A DNA stretch of 64,000 bases from Symbiodinium microadriaticum (GCA_001939145.1 LSRX01000052.1:63631-127630); one strand, 5' to 3'; shown: positions 1 through 13,972, counted from the first letter of the stretch. Numbers and translations: made by a program. Notes: generated by a model not told the origin, from the letters alone.

Positions 1-3000
1 CATCCCCAGGCGTGACCAACGTTGCACCATCATCCAAAATAGTGCCTTCATGCACAAATACCTGCCGGAATCTCGGAAACCCACAGCACCTCTGCACATC
101 TTGTTTCAAGCTTCGCACATCACTCAGCTCTTTTACAGGTAAGGAGACCAACTCCTCGCCCGCTGCATTCCAGACATGCAGCATCTGAAAGCGTTTTCAT
201 TCGCATTTCGCAGGTCGGTCAATTCCGTGACCCTAACCAACCTTCCTTCACCTCCAGCTCTAAACGTGGCGGCTTAAGCTTTTAGGCTCAGGGTTCGGAA
301 TCCCTGGCTGCACAAAAAGACGATCTAGACCAATCCAGGTTTGCAGAGAACTGCTGTTCTTGTTTTTTTTTTGTTGCCGGGTCTTCGAGCCCAGCCGAGG
401 ATCAAAATCATTCGACCGTCATCGTCACCATGGTCACTGTCATCACCATCATCACTCCAGTATTCAGATAGCTATGCTCCTAGTCTTGCTGCCTTATTAA
501 CGATTTTCTGTCTTCTGCAATATGCCTGTATGCTCACTCCCTTCGGCATTCTCAGCAATGTCCGCATGTGTATCATGAACCTAAGGTTACTCTGAGACTT
601 CTAATAATTGTGATGTTCAGTTTTGTCACTGTCCCTACTGCCAGTCTTCCCATGCTTGCTGCGGTTGCCGTCGCTACCATTGCTTTCATCAATGGCGTGA
701 GCATAGCTGCTGTGACTGCGACTATTGCTGCCACTGTCACCAGAATGACCCGCTGATCATCCTGTTTCTTCCGCAACAATCTCACACAGCTTACTCGGTG
801 TTGATTCACTACCGTCCCCTTGTCAGCTCACTGCAGGCTGCTGCTTCTGCCAATGCCATTACTGCAACGAGCGACGGCAACCACATCACTACATCTCAGA
901 GAGCCCACATCGATACTAGTGCTTCTGTCACTCTCAAACTCCGTCGTGAGAAGCTCCAAGATAGCTCTGAAGCCTAGTAAGAAAGAGGGAGATGTGGGCA
1001 AGCTAGCCTCTCAAGCTCCGAATTCAATGCGAAGAAATCTAAGCCAAAGCAGGCACTCTCCGACTCTGCAGATTGAATGCGAAACCATGTACCGCCAAAA
1101 TGCCAAGACAAATCTCCAAATTCCAAACGAAGTCCGAGCCGAAACCTCTGACCGACTCAACCCAAGACTCGAACCTTCTAAACACCAAGGCTGCTCAGCA
1201 CACCCAACAGCAAACTCACGAAAACTCTGCAATCCCGAGACACCCCCAAAGTCCACACACGAGGAACCACAACGGCAGCATCCAAACCCCAGTAAGCAAC
1301 CAACTCTGAAATCCCAAAGAACCAAATAAACGCTCAGAGTCCCTGGGCCCTTCCCCAACGTCCCGTGGCCTCCGTAACGAAGTGCAAAGGCAGCTCGGAA
1401 ATGTCCTATAGGCACATGAACAAAAATTGTGTTCCAGGTATTCGGACTTTGGGTTTAAGTCTTTCGGTTGCGGTGGGTCTGTTGGTGTCCAGATTCTGTA
1501 GAGTTCTTGGTCATGTTTGGGGCGAACCACTGTCGGGCTGAAGCCTTCAAACCGCATGGAACCCCCAAGGAAGGACCCAAACACAACCAAGGCCGAGATG
1601 AGCTTCGCGGCACCGGGCTATCAGTTGCAGCTGTAGGAGGTAATTCGGAAAGACTGCGTTGGGCTTGAAGCTTGCGCTGGACGGCCCCATTGTTGATCTG
1701 AATGTTGTCCAAGCAAATCCTGTCGATAGCAAGAACCTCACCGTGTTCCTCCCGCTTGCAGGCTGGAAAGCCAGCTCAAGGCCCATAATAAGCTGCTATT
1801 CCGGGCTATCTGCATCCTGAGCTCGGATCCCCGACACCCTCAACCGAACCTACTGCGAAGCCCAGCGGCGAGGTAAGGATTCGTCTGTCTCAGGTGCATG
1901 TTCGGGCCAATGCTTCCGGCGATCTGAGCAGTGCAGGGCAGAGTTACAGCGTTTAGGGTTTAGGGTGATGGTCGTATTTTTGTTTGCCACCTTTCAAAAT
2001 TTTCCAACTGCATGATCCATACTGCCGGAGAGCCCGTGAGGGTGATGGTCTAGCCCTCAAGATTTAAGACTTGAGTCGAGTTTTGAAGCTTGGGCATCGA
2101 TTCTGAAGGTCGAGCACAGTGCCAGATGCCATACATTTCTGAGGGTCGAAACTGACCCAACCCCGAAAACAAGCTAACCTGAAAGCTTCAGTTCAAGCTC
2201 TAAACCACGTGAATCGAGACCTTACATCTCATGCCGCAAGAAACGTGCAACCGAAGCCCGAAAAGGTCGGAAGCATAAAGCACTGAAGCCGAAAGCCAAG
2301 CGACACTGGTCAGAATGGACTGCATGATACTGACCTGGCAGACTTGGAGGCACTCATCTTATCGGGGCTTTAAGGGAATTGGTGGCTTGAAAGCTGTAGG
2401 CAAACTTCGTGGGGATTCCGAGCTCTATAGTAACCAGAAATCGCCCCTGGAGCTCAGAGCGGCCAAAGCAGGCCAGGCGAACGCCGCTGCCTCCATGCTG
2501 CGCATTTCCGATGCCGGTCTTCGAAGCCTTGTGGGCCCACCCCGGGTTCCGCATGCAATTAGGGTTGAGGATGCTTGGTTTCGATCGTGAGGTGCGGGAC
2601 TGTGGGGGCAGGTTCAGGGTTTTGGGCTGCGATTGTCGCCCTAGGCCGCTAGGTCCGACAGCAGCGCTGCTGTTGTGCCCAATCAGAGGCATTCTGCAAG
2701 CTGTCTGAGCTGGATGCCCATTTAGCTTCACGACATCCGCTTTAATCCCTTGATTCCTTGCTGGCTCTGCTGCCAAACTACCGAAACCAATAAGACACCC
2801 ATTATTCGCCTTTCCAGAAGAACCTGGAGGAAAAGATGCGACGTGCAATTTGCACAGCATACTTCGACTATTGTAGAAATTATGCGGATTTTTTTACCCA
2901 ACTGATATTCTATACTACCTCTGTTGGCTTCGGGCCTGCTGGGCCGCCAACACCCCTCCACCACTCCACCCTCCACCCCTCCTGACTATTATATATGCTT

Positions 3001-3550
3001 CGTCGTCTCCTGCTTCTCTTCATAGTCATATCTTCAGTCTCATCAACATCACCCAACTTTATGGCAGATGTCGTCGTCCTCTATCCTTATGGTTGTCGAT
3101 CACCCGGTCAAAGGACCAATCCTGGTTTCATGTTGCCTGCAGGGGTCAGGCCGGTCAAGAACTCCAAGCGTTGTCTCAGAAATATAAACAAGGTGCGAAA
3201 CAGAGTAAAGAATCCCACATACCGGCAGCATGTTCAGAACTTACTCCTTCCAAACATTTTCCAAAGCACAGCTTGGGCTGTGGCTTTCATGAGAAGCGGA
3301 GCATCATCGTCGTCAGCAAGGCGCAGAACCTGAGTCTAGTAGAGATTGGACCAAAAACTACGTACTTAAACAGTTAGGATTCTCGACTGCGGTTGCTCAT
3401 ACCCGTTGGCCCACAAGAACAACACTTTAACCCTTTACCATCGAACCGAGACAAAGGCGCGCTACCAAAAAACTAGGCATTCCCCGTGCGGAACAGCTGG
3501 ATTCACTGGTAGGTCTATGGTCTACGGGGATAACGCGACCATGGGGTACT
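1..3550. other. Region without a recognisable gene
   Basis: Short open frames occur on both strands, but none shows a domain, a conserved motif or a convincing splice pattern. Only isolated telomere-like words occur, for example near 1950. The base composition is mixed and unremarkable. I see nothing else that can be named here. Unrecognised exons cannot be excluded by eye. Confidence 0.5.
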
Positions 3551-3594
3551 AGATGAACACTTCTGATGATGATAGTGATGATCATACTGATGTT

Positions 3595-3870
3595 GGTGGT
3601 GGCGATGGCGCTGGCACTGGTGACGGGGACGGCATTTTGGCGGTGAAGGGGTGAGGATGATCGTGATGCTGATGATGACGGCGAGGCTGATTGGTGACGG
3701 TGACGTTGGCGGCGGTTGCGGCGGCGGCGGTGTTGGGGTGGCTGTGTCGGCAGTGGAGGTGGTGGGGGTGACGGTGGAGTGGCAGTGGCGGTGGCAGTGG
3801 CGGTGGCAGTGTCGATGGCAGTGGCGATGGCAGTGGCGATGGCAGTGGCGGCGTGGTGGGTGGTGGTCAT
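3595..3870. repeat. GGTGGC-rich minisatellite with 12-bp units
   Basis: The + strand is a run of G, T and GGC words that condenses at 3774-3853 into imperfect 12-bp units of the form GTGGCAGTGGCG. Translation gives only Gly/Trp/Gln or Thr/His/Arg repeats, so the open frames across it are shadows of the repeat rather than genes. Confidence 0.85.
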
Positions 3871-4711
3871 TATCATGCCATGCCCGCATACATGACCTGG
3901 TGGTCATGCTACTTTTGTTCTCATGAAGAGCAGTGGCAGATGGAAAACCAGCACGCTAAATCGTTAAATGAGAATAACGCGTGCTGCCCAACAACTCCAT
4001 GATCAACACGATCACCTGCACCATCATCAATGTCGTTGTCATCTTTGGCAAGAGGCTTTCCCGCCTGCGGCCTGTCTAGTCAACGAGCCTCGTGCGTTTG
4101 ATTGCAGGTTCAAGGTATTACTGTCCAACTACCCAACACGACCTTACACTGTTAGTGCTCTCTCATGCTAAGGTTTTTCGAAACGCGACAGAAGCTTCGA
4201 TGCGACGACTCCGGGTTTAGGAAGTGAGGAAGCATCTTGAGCCAGGCAACTCTGGAGCAGGAGTTCGCCTGAGCATCCGTTTCCAAGCTCGGCTGCCGGG
4301 CATGTATGGTGTGGGCTTTGCAATGGTTGAGAATCAGGAACCGATACATCGTAGGGCTTGGATGAAGTGTATCTCGAAAACTAACATCCAGGTCATGGTG
4401 TTAGCAAGCAAAAAAGGCAGAACCCGGAGAAAGCTTGATGACAGCCCTTGACTGCCATTTCACTACATCTAGCGAGCCGGCAGGCACTGCAGAAACCCGC
4501 CTGAATTCCAAACGTGTGCTAGTGCAACCAACATTGGGATGGGAGCCTGCACTACGATCCAGTTGTGAACCATTTGAGATTTGGGGGTCCAAGCTTCCAG
4601 CTAGAGCCAATGCTTCCAAGGGCACAGAAGTTCTCAAGAACTACTACAGCCAGTCCCTATGCCCGACAGTGTACATATAGAATATGTTCATGCAGTTGTC
4701 TATTCATGTAT

Positions 4712-4730
4712 ATACATATACATATACACA

Positions 4731-4761
<31 letters not shown>

Positions 4762-5365
4762 AGATAGAGATAGAGATAGAGATAGAGATAGAGATAGAGA
4801 TAGAGATAGAGATAGAGATAGAGATAGAGATAGAGATAGAGATAGAGATAGAGATAGAGATAGAGATAGAGATAGAGATAGAGATAGAGATAGAGATAGA
4901 GATAGAGATAGAGATAGAGATAGAGATAGAGATAGAGATAGAGATAGAGATAGAGATAGAGATAGAGATAGAGATAGAGATAGAGATAGAGATAGAGATA
5001 GAGATAGAGATAGAGATAGAGATAGAGATATAGATATAGATATAGATAATATAGATATAGATATAGATATAGATATAGATATAGATATAGATATAGATAT
5101 AGGTATAGATAGATATAGATAGATATAGATAGATAGATAGATAGATTGATAGATAGATAGATAGATTGATAGATAGATAGATAGATTGATAGATAGATAG
5201 ATAGATTGATTGATTGATTGATAGCTAGATAGATAGATAGAGAGAGAGAGAGAAAGAGAGAAAGAGATAGTCATTGAATTCCTATATATATATATATATA
5301 CACTATATATAGAGAGAGAGAGGGAGACAGATCGTAATACGTGTGTGTATATATATATATATGTG
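4712..5365. repeat. Compound AT / AGAGAT / GATATA / GATA microsatellite
   Basis: A short (TA)n run leads into about 44 perfect hexamers AGAGAT (about 4764-5028). These are followed by GATATA hexamers (to about 5110), GATA/GATT tetramers (to about 5235), a GA run and more TA dinucleotides. The Asp-Arg (+) and Ser-Leu (-) open frames are repeat translations. The ordered change in unit suggests stepwise expansion by slippage. Confidence 0.95.
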
Positions 5366-5539
5366 AACTATGTATATATAGACACATACAAGACACCTAT
5401 ACCGGCAACAAAGCTCTGGGCCTCGACGGGGTCCGCCAATTGGGAGCCGATGCCGTACATTTCACATCCGTCGATGTCCATGCCTTGCAAAAGAAACCGA
5501 GCAACATGACAAACATGTAACTTCAAATGAGGGATAGAA

Positions 5540-5890
5540 ACAAAGACAGCAACGACCACGGCGAAGAACGTCGACGGCGACGACCACCACCACCAGCACC
5601 ACTAAAGACAACAACACCACCACTCTCACCACTTTCGCCACAACAACCACGCACCACCACCACCACTGCCACCACCACGACACCACCACCACGACACCAC
5701 CACCGCCGCCGCCGCTGCGACCACCACCACCACCACCACCACCACCACCACAAGAACGGTAAAAGCAAGAGGGAACAGCCACAGCGACGACAGCAAGAGT
5801 AACATCAACAGCGAGCACAACCGCAACGACGACAGCCATAAAGACCCACCGCAACCACGGCCACACGGCAAGAAGACCACGACCACCACC
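5540..5890. repeat. CCA/ACC triplet-rich tract
   Basis: The stretch is dense in CAC, ACC and CGA triplets, with the purest run at about 5715-5752. Open frames on both strands are low-complexity (Thr/His/Pro/Arg on +, Val/Gly/Trp on -) and are not supported as genes. Confidence 0.85.
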
Positions 5891-5949
5891 AAAAAACCTC
5901 CACGACGGCAAGGTGGCGACAAAGAAGAGTCTGCACAATCTGCACTAGA

Positions 5950-8900
5950 GGTTGAGTGGGCTGAGGCTTTCAGAATTCAAGACTTGGAAGCCTACAGCTC
6001 GAAGCTTTATCCCAATGTTTGGGTGCGGGTGCTGTTTGAGAGGTCGGCCGTTGATGCAATCAAACACACAGAGCACGAATCATTCCGGGCCTGTCAAGCC
6101 TGCCGCGTAGACGGCCTCAGCATGGTGGACGGCTTTGTGGTGAGAGGCGTGTGTTCTGGTGCAGGGTTTACGGACTGCTTTTGAGACATGCGTCCGTGTT
6201 CTGAATACTGCGCGCGTTTTGTGTGACACTCGTTTCGTTTCGGCCTGACCCTCCTCCAGGATACCTCGAAGCACATTCAGCAATGTCGGCACCTCTGGCA
6301 GCTATGAAACCGACTGCAATCAGAAGCTACTCCAAGGCCTCCTCGAGTCTTGGACACATCGATACCTTCTGACTCACCCTGGCTGAAGGAAGCGGTTCTC
6401 CATCAAAAAGACATCGAGCAACACCGGAAATCCATGGCTATCTGCAACAACTCGCAGACGGCTGCCTAAATCAACCAGACAGCATGCTTCAAGCTGTGCT
6501 GCAAACAGCAGTAGGAGAAGCCACAGTGAAATGCAACATCGACGCACTTCTTCCTAACCTGGCGCCCGCCGACCCTCTGGTCACCCCAAACCAGCCAAAA
6601 CCGACATAACTCCGACTCTGAAATCTGGGAGCCCGGCCGTGGACAAGACCTCCTGCTCCGTGGGTCCGTGAGGCGCTGCCAGGGAGGCCGAGTATCCTGC
6701 AAAGGATGGGCCTAAGGGGCCTAGGGCCTAAGACTTCAGAAGGAGCATTCCGGGTCATATTGAAATCGTGAAAGAGTGCTCTTTTATCGCGAGGCCGTCG
6801 TTTAGGGTCCGATTTACAACTTCCAAACGTCCCAACAAGAACGTTCAAAAAGCTCCCTCTGACAGTTCCGACAGCTTGAGGCCTGTAAGAAGTGGCCTGT
6901 ACAAGCCGAAGGGGCAAGGGCCTAAACATCCAGGGCGCCTACGGCCCTCAGCCACGCATACGGCAATCCAAACCTGCGCAGCTCTCGAGAGCCGAATTCC
7001 CTAAGCCCGTCCTAAACCCTAAGGCCTCCACCTAAACCCTCGAAGCCCCAACTCTGGGCCGGAGCCTGCATGCCGCACGGAGCTCCCACAGATGGAGGCC
7101 AAGTAGGGCTCGTTCTCCTTTGCCTGGGCTCCACTGCTTTCGGGCACCCGGGCGAAGGACCGTCCAGAGACCTTTTATGGGGTTTACAGCACGGGCTTGT
7201 GGGAAGCAAGGGTTGGTTCCTTCGGATCTCTGGCTTCTGGCATGGGCTGGGGCGCGCGCTGCGGTCTTTTGTGATCGGTGTCGGAAGCAACACTCTGAGC
7301 CCTGAGCTTCCGAATCCGGCTTACGAAGGCTCCCGCCACAGCATTGGCTGCATTATTCCGCGACTAGAACTTGCCCGCTTCAGGGCTGCAATGTGCTCGA
7401 CGAGCCCGCCTCGAAGTGTTCATCCACTTTGGGAACGAGAGATGCATGCACCCGGATGTCGATCCCTGAAGTCAGAACCTCCAGCTCGAACCCAAACCCC
7501 AGGAGCAAGCCGGGTCACCACCAACTTGCCGTCCACATTCTCCGTCAACCTGAAGGAAGGTAGGGTTGCAGGGTGTAGGTGGCAACCCTCACATGTTTGC
7601 GGCTATGGCGCGTCTTGATGAGCAGGTTCACCTTGTGAAGGCTTCGAAGTTGGGAACACGTTGCAGTAAGTTGGCATGGTTGGGGCTTCAGGATCTTACT
7701 GCAAGCCAGGGATTGAAGAATGCCCGGAAAAAGGCAGCAAACTCCCAGAGTGTATGTGGTGGAGAACGCATCACACTGACATCTCGTCAGCCGGCAACCT
7801 CGTTACGTGAACCACCAAAACTGAGGCATTCCGCATCTCACGCCGCACTTGTTGCCATCAGGAAGAATCGGAGTTCGGCCTAGGGCCGACAGCTCCAACT
7901 CAGACCCACTGCCAGGGCACAGAAGAGTCGCCATGAACCCAACCATCTGCCGCACCGTCAAAGGCCTCCGGGCGAATTTGCGTTGTCGATTTAGGTTGCA
8001 TCGATGCCGGAGGCGCATTCGAGAAAGATTGCTGCCTCAATTCAGGGGGGGGTACGTATGTACATACGTACCTTAGGGTTCCTTGTGTGGTGCCTAGCAT
8101 GTGCACCGAAATCCCTCGAAGCTCCGACCCGGTATGTGATGCTAACACACGACTTACCACGCTGCATCTCGAGTCTCAAGAACCCACGTCTTGACCCTTA
8201 ATACTTAGCTTGGCCTTCCACATTCAACACGACAACTTGCACATGGCCGTCTGCGCCTGACATCTGCCGACCTTGGACAACCAGCCTCCCAAGTCATCTT
8301 ATTGGCTTCCGAGCTTCAGAGTGGTGATTTGTGGAACGCACTCTGGGGTGCCTAAATGATCTGCATGGGGTGTCGGTGTAGATTGCACTGTGCGCGGATT
8401 GGAAACATGAATCAGGGGCACTGGTAGTTGCTGGGGGCCTTGTAGTTACTAGCAGGGATGATGCTCTGAGGAGAATGCTCATCGTGTGAAGCATGTAGGA
8501 ACGAAGTTCTGCCCGAAACAAGAGCTTCTGAACCTTGGCAGATTTCTAACTAGTTCAAGGTCGGTTAGGGTTTCACTGATGCTCAATCCAAACATATCCT
8601 AACACGCCTAAGAGCCTGAACACGGCTCCCTGGAAAATCCACGAAAAGGCCGAGCCGAAGATGGCGTTCCCACCTGCAGCCTGCTGCTGCGGCCAGTAAA
8701 AGGCGGCCAAGTTGAGCCTTGTCGTGTATAGGCTTCGGCTTCAGCTTTCAGACGCCGAGCGCCAACCTCAACACCATCCCACCACCACCACCACGACCCC
8801 CAGGACAGAACCGGCTGAGCAAATCGTCCCCTTTCGCGACATCTTCTGTCTTGTAAATACAACCGTTGCTTCGTTTGATGCATAGCAAGTCGGTTTCAGT

Positions 8901-10600
8901 GTTCGAGGTCGTTCCGAATACCTTTTTTGTCTGCAGCTCTGCGGCTTGATCCCGCCGCAAAGCGAGAACTCGTTGGCCAGGGCGCGGCCCTTGGTGTGGA
9001 GCGCCTCACCTCTGAGCTCTGAGGATGAAAATCAAAAGAGAGCTTCAACGGTTGGAGCTCTGTGGCTCCAGGGGTCTGCGATGGTTCATGTGGACATGGA
9101 GACTTGGATGCTCACAGCTTGCAACTACGATATTCAGGAGTAGACTTTGAGCTGCTCGGGATGCTTCGGTGCATGAGAGAGAGAACATTCAACGTTCGAC
9201 CCGACGTTCGGTTTGAGATGCAGAGGTCGCGGGCAGCGACGCTTTTCCTTCGGGAGCAGCGGCTCCCGTGCCCGAAACGCCAACTCGTAAAGAATTCCAA
9301 CGGCCAGCTGCAGCTGCATACATGATACGGAGAAGCAAGCACCTGCAAGTTCTGGACTGCACGTCCACTGGCAGAAGGCCAGCAACAAAGTCGTGTTCGA
9401 TTTGCCTGCACTTTTCTGAGGCTTCAGCAGCCCATGTGCACGCTCAGCAGGGCTGATGCGTCCTCTCACGCACACACACACACACAGAGAAGAGCTTGGA
9501 TGGATTAGATCTCGGTCATATGGCTTCACACGCAGAATCCGGCACCAAGGTCACGCCCCGAACGAGACCCCTAAGGCCCTAAGAGCAACCAGAGTTCAAG
9601 CGACGGAGCATCAAGATATCAGCTTGGGGCCAGCTTTAGGCTGAAGACTTACGGACTTCAAGGCAAATGAATCCTGCGTGTGACAAACGTGCATACCTGG
9701 CCACAGGTCGAGAAGCAAACAAAGAGGCGAAGGCTACAATATGTCATATGTCAAACTGCAAGACCTACTACAACAAATCAAATCCTGACACCTTCTCTAA
9801 ACCAAAACAACAGAGCTGCTGCGACAGCACGCATCTTCCCAACATTCACAGCCCCTAGCTGCGACAAACCCCAACTAAAGAAGGCTCCCCGTGACGATGC
9901 GCAGATCCTCTGCATCCACAGCGATGCTTGGGCCCTTCATGCCCAGAACGAAGCTAAACCTGAGGGTCGGGGGAAGACGGTTCGTCTTGCCAGCCATCGG
10001 AAGTCTTGGGCTTGGAGTTGTGGCTGAAGGAGCATCCATCAGCTGTGCTTGAAGATGCATAACAAACACAGCATGCAGGAATTATAGTGGCTTTCTTCGG
10101 CCAACTGTCTGGCACCTAGATCTGAAACAACATGGCAGGCAGAAATCAAGCATAGAGCGAGTATTCGGAGACTGCGAGTCGTAGCTCCAAGGCTGGGAAC
10201 CCTCCAGAAACCTTCTCGTCGCATCTCCAGAATCAGGAGACGAGCTATCATCAACCCACAATGCGTGGCTGACGCCCCAGCCCTTGCCCTTCCGCATAAT
10301 CCGAATGAAATGTCTAGTTCTAAACCAGCTGGACAAATGCAATATCGGCCTCAAGAAGCGGAATTGGTCGCTGCTGTGTTGATCGTCTGGACGGCTACGT
10401 ATGCGCACACCGCCCGTGGAGAAAGGCTTCTCTCAAAGTTGATTGTACTCCCAATCTCCACCCCCCGAAAGTCTGAATTTGGTCTTCCGCAAGCCGAGTT
10501 GCGAATAGATGTAACACTGGTTAATGTTTAGTTGCTGATTTACCAGTCTTATAGTACATCTAATTAATTTATACTCGTGACAGTCGTAGTTTATGCTCGT
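5950..10600. other. Region without a recognisable gene
   Basis: Numerous short overlapping frames on both strands lack domains. Single CCCTAAA-like words appear near 7015. A short (AC)n run lies at about 9467-9486. I see no RNA gene, no clear exon and no long repeat. Confidence 0.5.
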
Positions 10601-10663
10601 GACAGTCGTAGTAGTCGTCATGGCACTCGCAGTAATACTAGTCATCCTCGTCGTTGTGGTCGT

Positions 10664-10760
10664 CGTCGTGGTCGTGCTGGTGGTGCTGGTGGTGCTGGTG
10701 GTGCTGGTGGTGCTGGTGGTGCTGGTGGTGCTGGTGGTGCTGGTGGTGCTGGTGGTGCAC
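10664..10760. repeat. 9-bp minisatellite GGTGCTGGT
   Basis: About nine to ten tandem copies of a 9-bp unit (GTGCTGGTG in one phase) follow a GTC-rich lead-in. The unit is a multiple of three, so it creates long Gly-Ala, Val-Leu and Pro-Ala frames that are repeat artefacts. Confidence 0.9.
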
Positions 10761-10764
10761 GACA

Positions 10765-12440
10765 GTAGCAATACAGACGAGGCACCGATTCGCTGTGATC
10801 GCCGCAGAACCGCCAGTGGCTCCGAAGGAGCCCTGTCACTTCCAGAGCTATCGAATTCTGTGTGGCGGGTTAGGGACGAGTTTGGGCGCCTACGGTTCCT
10901 TTCAGCCTCACATTGTAGAATCTGGCGGAATCTAGCCCCGTAGTGCTTTGGGGATGTTGGTTTAGGGATTGAGGACAACCTCTGAATGAGGACGTTAGGA
11001 TTGGGGATCTGAGCAGGCCGTAGCAAGCTTGCTTGCGGCCTTCAGGATGCATGATATTCGGTCGCATTCCAAACCTCGGCACCCCAACCCAGGGACCCGA
11101 AACCTTGAAAGCTAAACCGACACCTGAAGTCTCAAACCTGTATGGCGTGAACGTCATGACGCCGCGCCTCTGCGGAACCGTCCGTAGTGCGCTCGACGTG
11201 GCCTGGCTGCTTGAAACCCAAGCCGGGAACCTAAAGACCTCTCGCCGAAAATTTTTCCTTGAGTGTCTCACATCACTAATACCTTGACTCGCTCCGGCCG
11301 AGCAGCTTAAAGTCCTTGACCGGAATGCTTCACTCCCAAGTCGCCCTTTACCGATACCCTCTGCACATTCGGTTGAGCCGAAGCTGAACCGTCAGTTTTG
11401 AGCCAGGATGCCAAAGTCGGAGTTGCCAGTGCCGTAGCCAAGATACCTTAGCTGTACCACCAGGTCGTAGAGCAACCACAACGCAATGGCCATCCTGCAC
11501 TTGCTGAACAACAAGAAATACCAATGCAGAGCTTGCATTGCTGCATATCAACTGCACAAGCAAACCCTAAAGACCCGCAAAATGACAAAACATGCTTGAA
11601 GCTACTATCCGTCGATATTTTTTCCATCGGGACCCCGTGGCCTTCTTTACTACTCGGAGCCTAAACCATGAAGCGTCCTGCCAGCGCCTGGAGACACGGC
11701 TAAGTCTCAGCCCAGGCACATGCCCCCAAGCGAGTTCATGATCTTGCCTTTCTTGTATCCGCCCGAGAAGAGGGCCTCGTAGCCTCTGGTCGCGCTGCTA
11801 TTTCTCGGATCAGCGGGACTCTGCTGGGCTGTTGCTTTTGTCCCGGAGTCTGCCTGAAATGCTGGATCCAGTTTGGCATACTCAGGCCATCAAGGGCTCC
11901 CCGGCCGAGCGTTGTTAATAGCCCCCACTGCTTCAGGTGTGTGCACACCTGGATACATATGCATGCACCTCAGCATGCAGGTGTACAAGTTTATACATGT
12001 GAATATCCGCGGCGGATTGTGCATAAGCATGTACCTATGTTGAGCTGAATCTATGCATGTTTGTATCTACTTGGTGTAGAGGCCCTACACTGCCACAATC
12101 GATCTCGAGCTAGGTTCCTACTGGATTTCGGGTTATGCACTTATGCTTTCAAGCCACACCCGCCCCACTAACAGTGAGCACAACCAAGCAATGAATTGCA
12201 CGAGGAAACACATGAATTTCCAGCTAAACTTTGAAGATATGTCTCGACGTCTATCGTCACATAATGATCAGATTCCCGAAATTGGCTCTGCTCGGCGTGA
12301 TATCCCCGAAGCAACCCATAGCATGCGTAGTAGGCTAAAAGGCTGAGTGCAAAATTTTGTGCTGCTCCTTACGATTACAAACAATAGCTTTGGCATGTGG
12401 GCCTTCTGCACGAACCTTGGTTTGCCATTGGAAACAGGGC
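10765..12440. other. Region without a recognisable gene
   Basis: No domain-bearing frame was found. At about 11930-12070 there is a loose repetition of CATGCA/GTACA-like words, but no defined unit. Nothing else stands out. Confidence 0.45.
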
Positions 12441-12444
12441 GAGC

Positions 12445-12625
12445 CTTGTGCTGCTTTTGGGGCGACATTTTGTGATCCTTTTTGTGCTACTTCTGGTGCA
12501 AAATTTTGTGATCCCTTTTGTGCTACTTCTGGTGCAAAATGTTCTCTTCCTTTTTGTGCTACTTCTGGTGCAAAATGTTGCGCTCCTTTTTGTGCTACTT
12601 CTGGTGCAACTTTTGGTGCACTCAC
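12445..12625. repeat. 36-bp minisatellite, about five copies
   Basis: The word TTTGTGCTACTTCTGGTGCA recurs at 12481, 12517, 12553 and 12589, exactly 36 bp apart, with a diverged copy before 12481. Because 36 is divisible by three, both strands give 12-residue protein repeats: + has VLLLVQN-type hydrophobic units and - has APEVAQKG-type units. The minus-strand repeat looks more protein-like, but no flanking coding signal supports expression. Confidence 0.85.
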
Positions 12626-12694
12626 AATCAGATCTCGGCCAAAAAGTTTTGAAGTCAGACAGTTCCTCTGTCTAGAACTCTACCGCGGGTGGGG

Positions 12695-12887
12695 TGCTAA
12701 GGGAGGTGTGGTGGTTGGGGGGGTTGGTTCTGCGGTTGTGCTGGGATTGGGGTGGTTTGGTGGTTGGGGTGGTTGGGGTGGTTCGGGTGCTGGGGGGCGG
12801 GTGGAGTGGTTGGGGTAGTTGGGTGGTTGGGGTGGTTGGGGTGGTTGGGGTGTTTGGGTGGTTGGGGTGGTTGGGGTGGTTGGGGTG
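12695..12887. repeat. GGTTGGGGT G-rich tandem repeat running into a gap
   Basis: Imperfect 9-bp units GGTTGGGGT, with several dinucleotide-level variants, continue up to the first N. Runs of GG/GGGG at short spacing could form G-quadruplexes on the + strand (inference). The repeat probably extends into the gap and may be why assembly failed. Confidence 0.9.
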
Positions 12888-13256
12888 NNNNNNNNNNNNN
12901 NNNNNNNNNNNNNNNNNNNNNNNNNNNNNNNNNNNNNNNNNNNNNNNNNNNNNNNNNNNNNNNNNNNNNNNNNNNNNNNNNNNNNNNNNNNNNNNNNNNN
13001 NNNNNNNNNNNNNNNNNNNNNNNNNNNNNNNNNNNNNNNNNNNNNNNNNNNNNNNNNNNNNNNNNNNNNNNNNNNNNNNNNNNNNNNNNNNNNNNNNNNN
13101 NNNNNNNNNNNNNNNNNNNNNNNNNNNNNNNNNNNNNNNNNNNNNNNNNNNNNNNNNNNNNNNNNNNNNNNNNNNNNNNNNNNNNNNNNNNNNNNNNNNN
13201 NNNNNNNNNNNNNNNNNNNNNNNNNNNNNNNNNNNNNNNNNNNNNNNNNNNNNNNN
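12888..13256. other. Assembly gap of 369 N
   Basis: This is unresolved sequence between the GGTTGGGGT tract and the first visible (ACT)n block. At a 61-bp period it could hide about six further units of the neighbouring array, or unrelated DNA. Confidence 0.99.
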
Positions 13257-13300
13257 CTACTACTACTACTACTACTACTACTACTAAAGGCCAAATCACT

Positions 13301-13347
<47 letters not shown>

Positions 13348-13361
13348 TGTTTGACTGTTGG

Positions 13362-13408
<47 letters not shown>

Positions 13409-13423
13409 GCACTCAGAAGGAGG

Positions 13424-13468
<45 letters not shown>

Positions 13469-13484
13469 GGGATCCAACGATGTA

Positions 13485-13531
<47 letters not shown>

Positions 13532-13543
13532 AAGGCCTGCAAC

Positions 13544-13596
<53 letters not shown>

Positions 13597-13604
13597 CCAA
13601 AGCC

Positions 13605-13652
<48 letters not shown>

Positions 13653-13667
13653 CCTCTAAGCCAGCCG

Positions 13668-13714
<47 letters not shown>

Positions 13715-13728
13715 CGCAGGCGTGATGG

Positions 13729-13774
<46 letters not shown>

Positions 13775-13789
13775 GTCCATAAGACGGAG

Positions 13790-13835
<46 letters not shown>

Positions 13836-13849
13836 GAGGATGGCGAGGA

Positions 13850-13896
<47 letters not shown>

Positions 13897-13910
13897 AGAT
13901 GGAGCGCGGT

Positions 13911-13958
<48 letters not shown>

Positions 13959-13972
13959 AAGCACGTTACGAG

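Noticed and set aside
4565-5274. Asp-Arg repeat protein (+) or Ser-Leu repeat protein (-)
   Set aside because: Direct translations of the AGAGAT hexamer; no flanking coding signal.
1-12400. Many overlapping frames of 60-190 codons in the left region
   Set aside because: They overlap on both strands, show no motif and no codon pattern distinct from their shadows; I could not support any as a gene.
12335-12675. 12-residue repeat proteins over the 36-bp minisatellite
   Set aside because: Both strands are open simply because 36 is divisible by three; no start, splice or domain evidence beyond the repeat.
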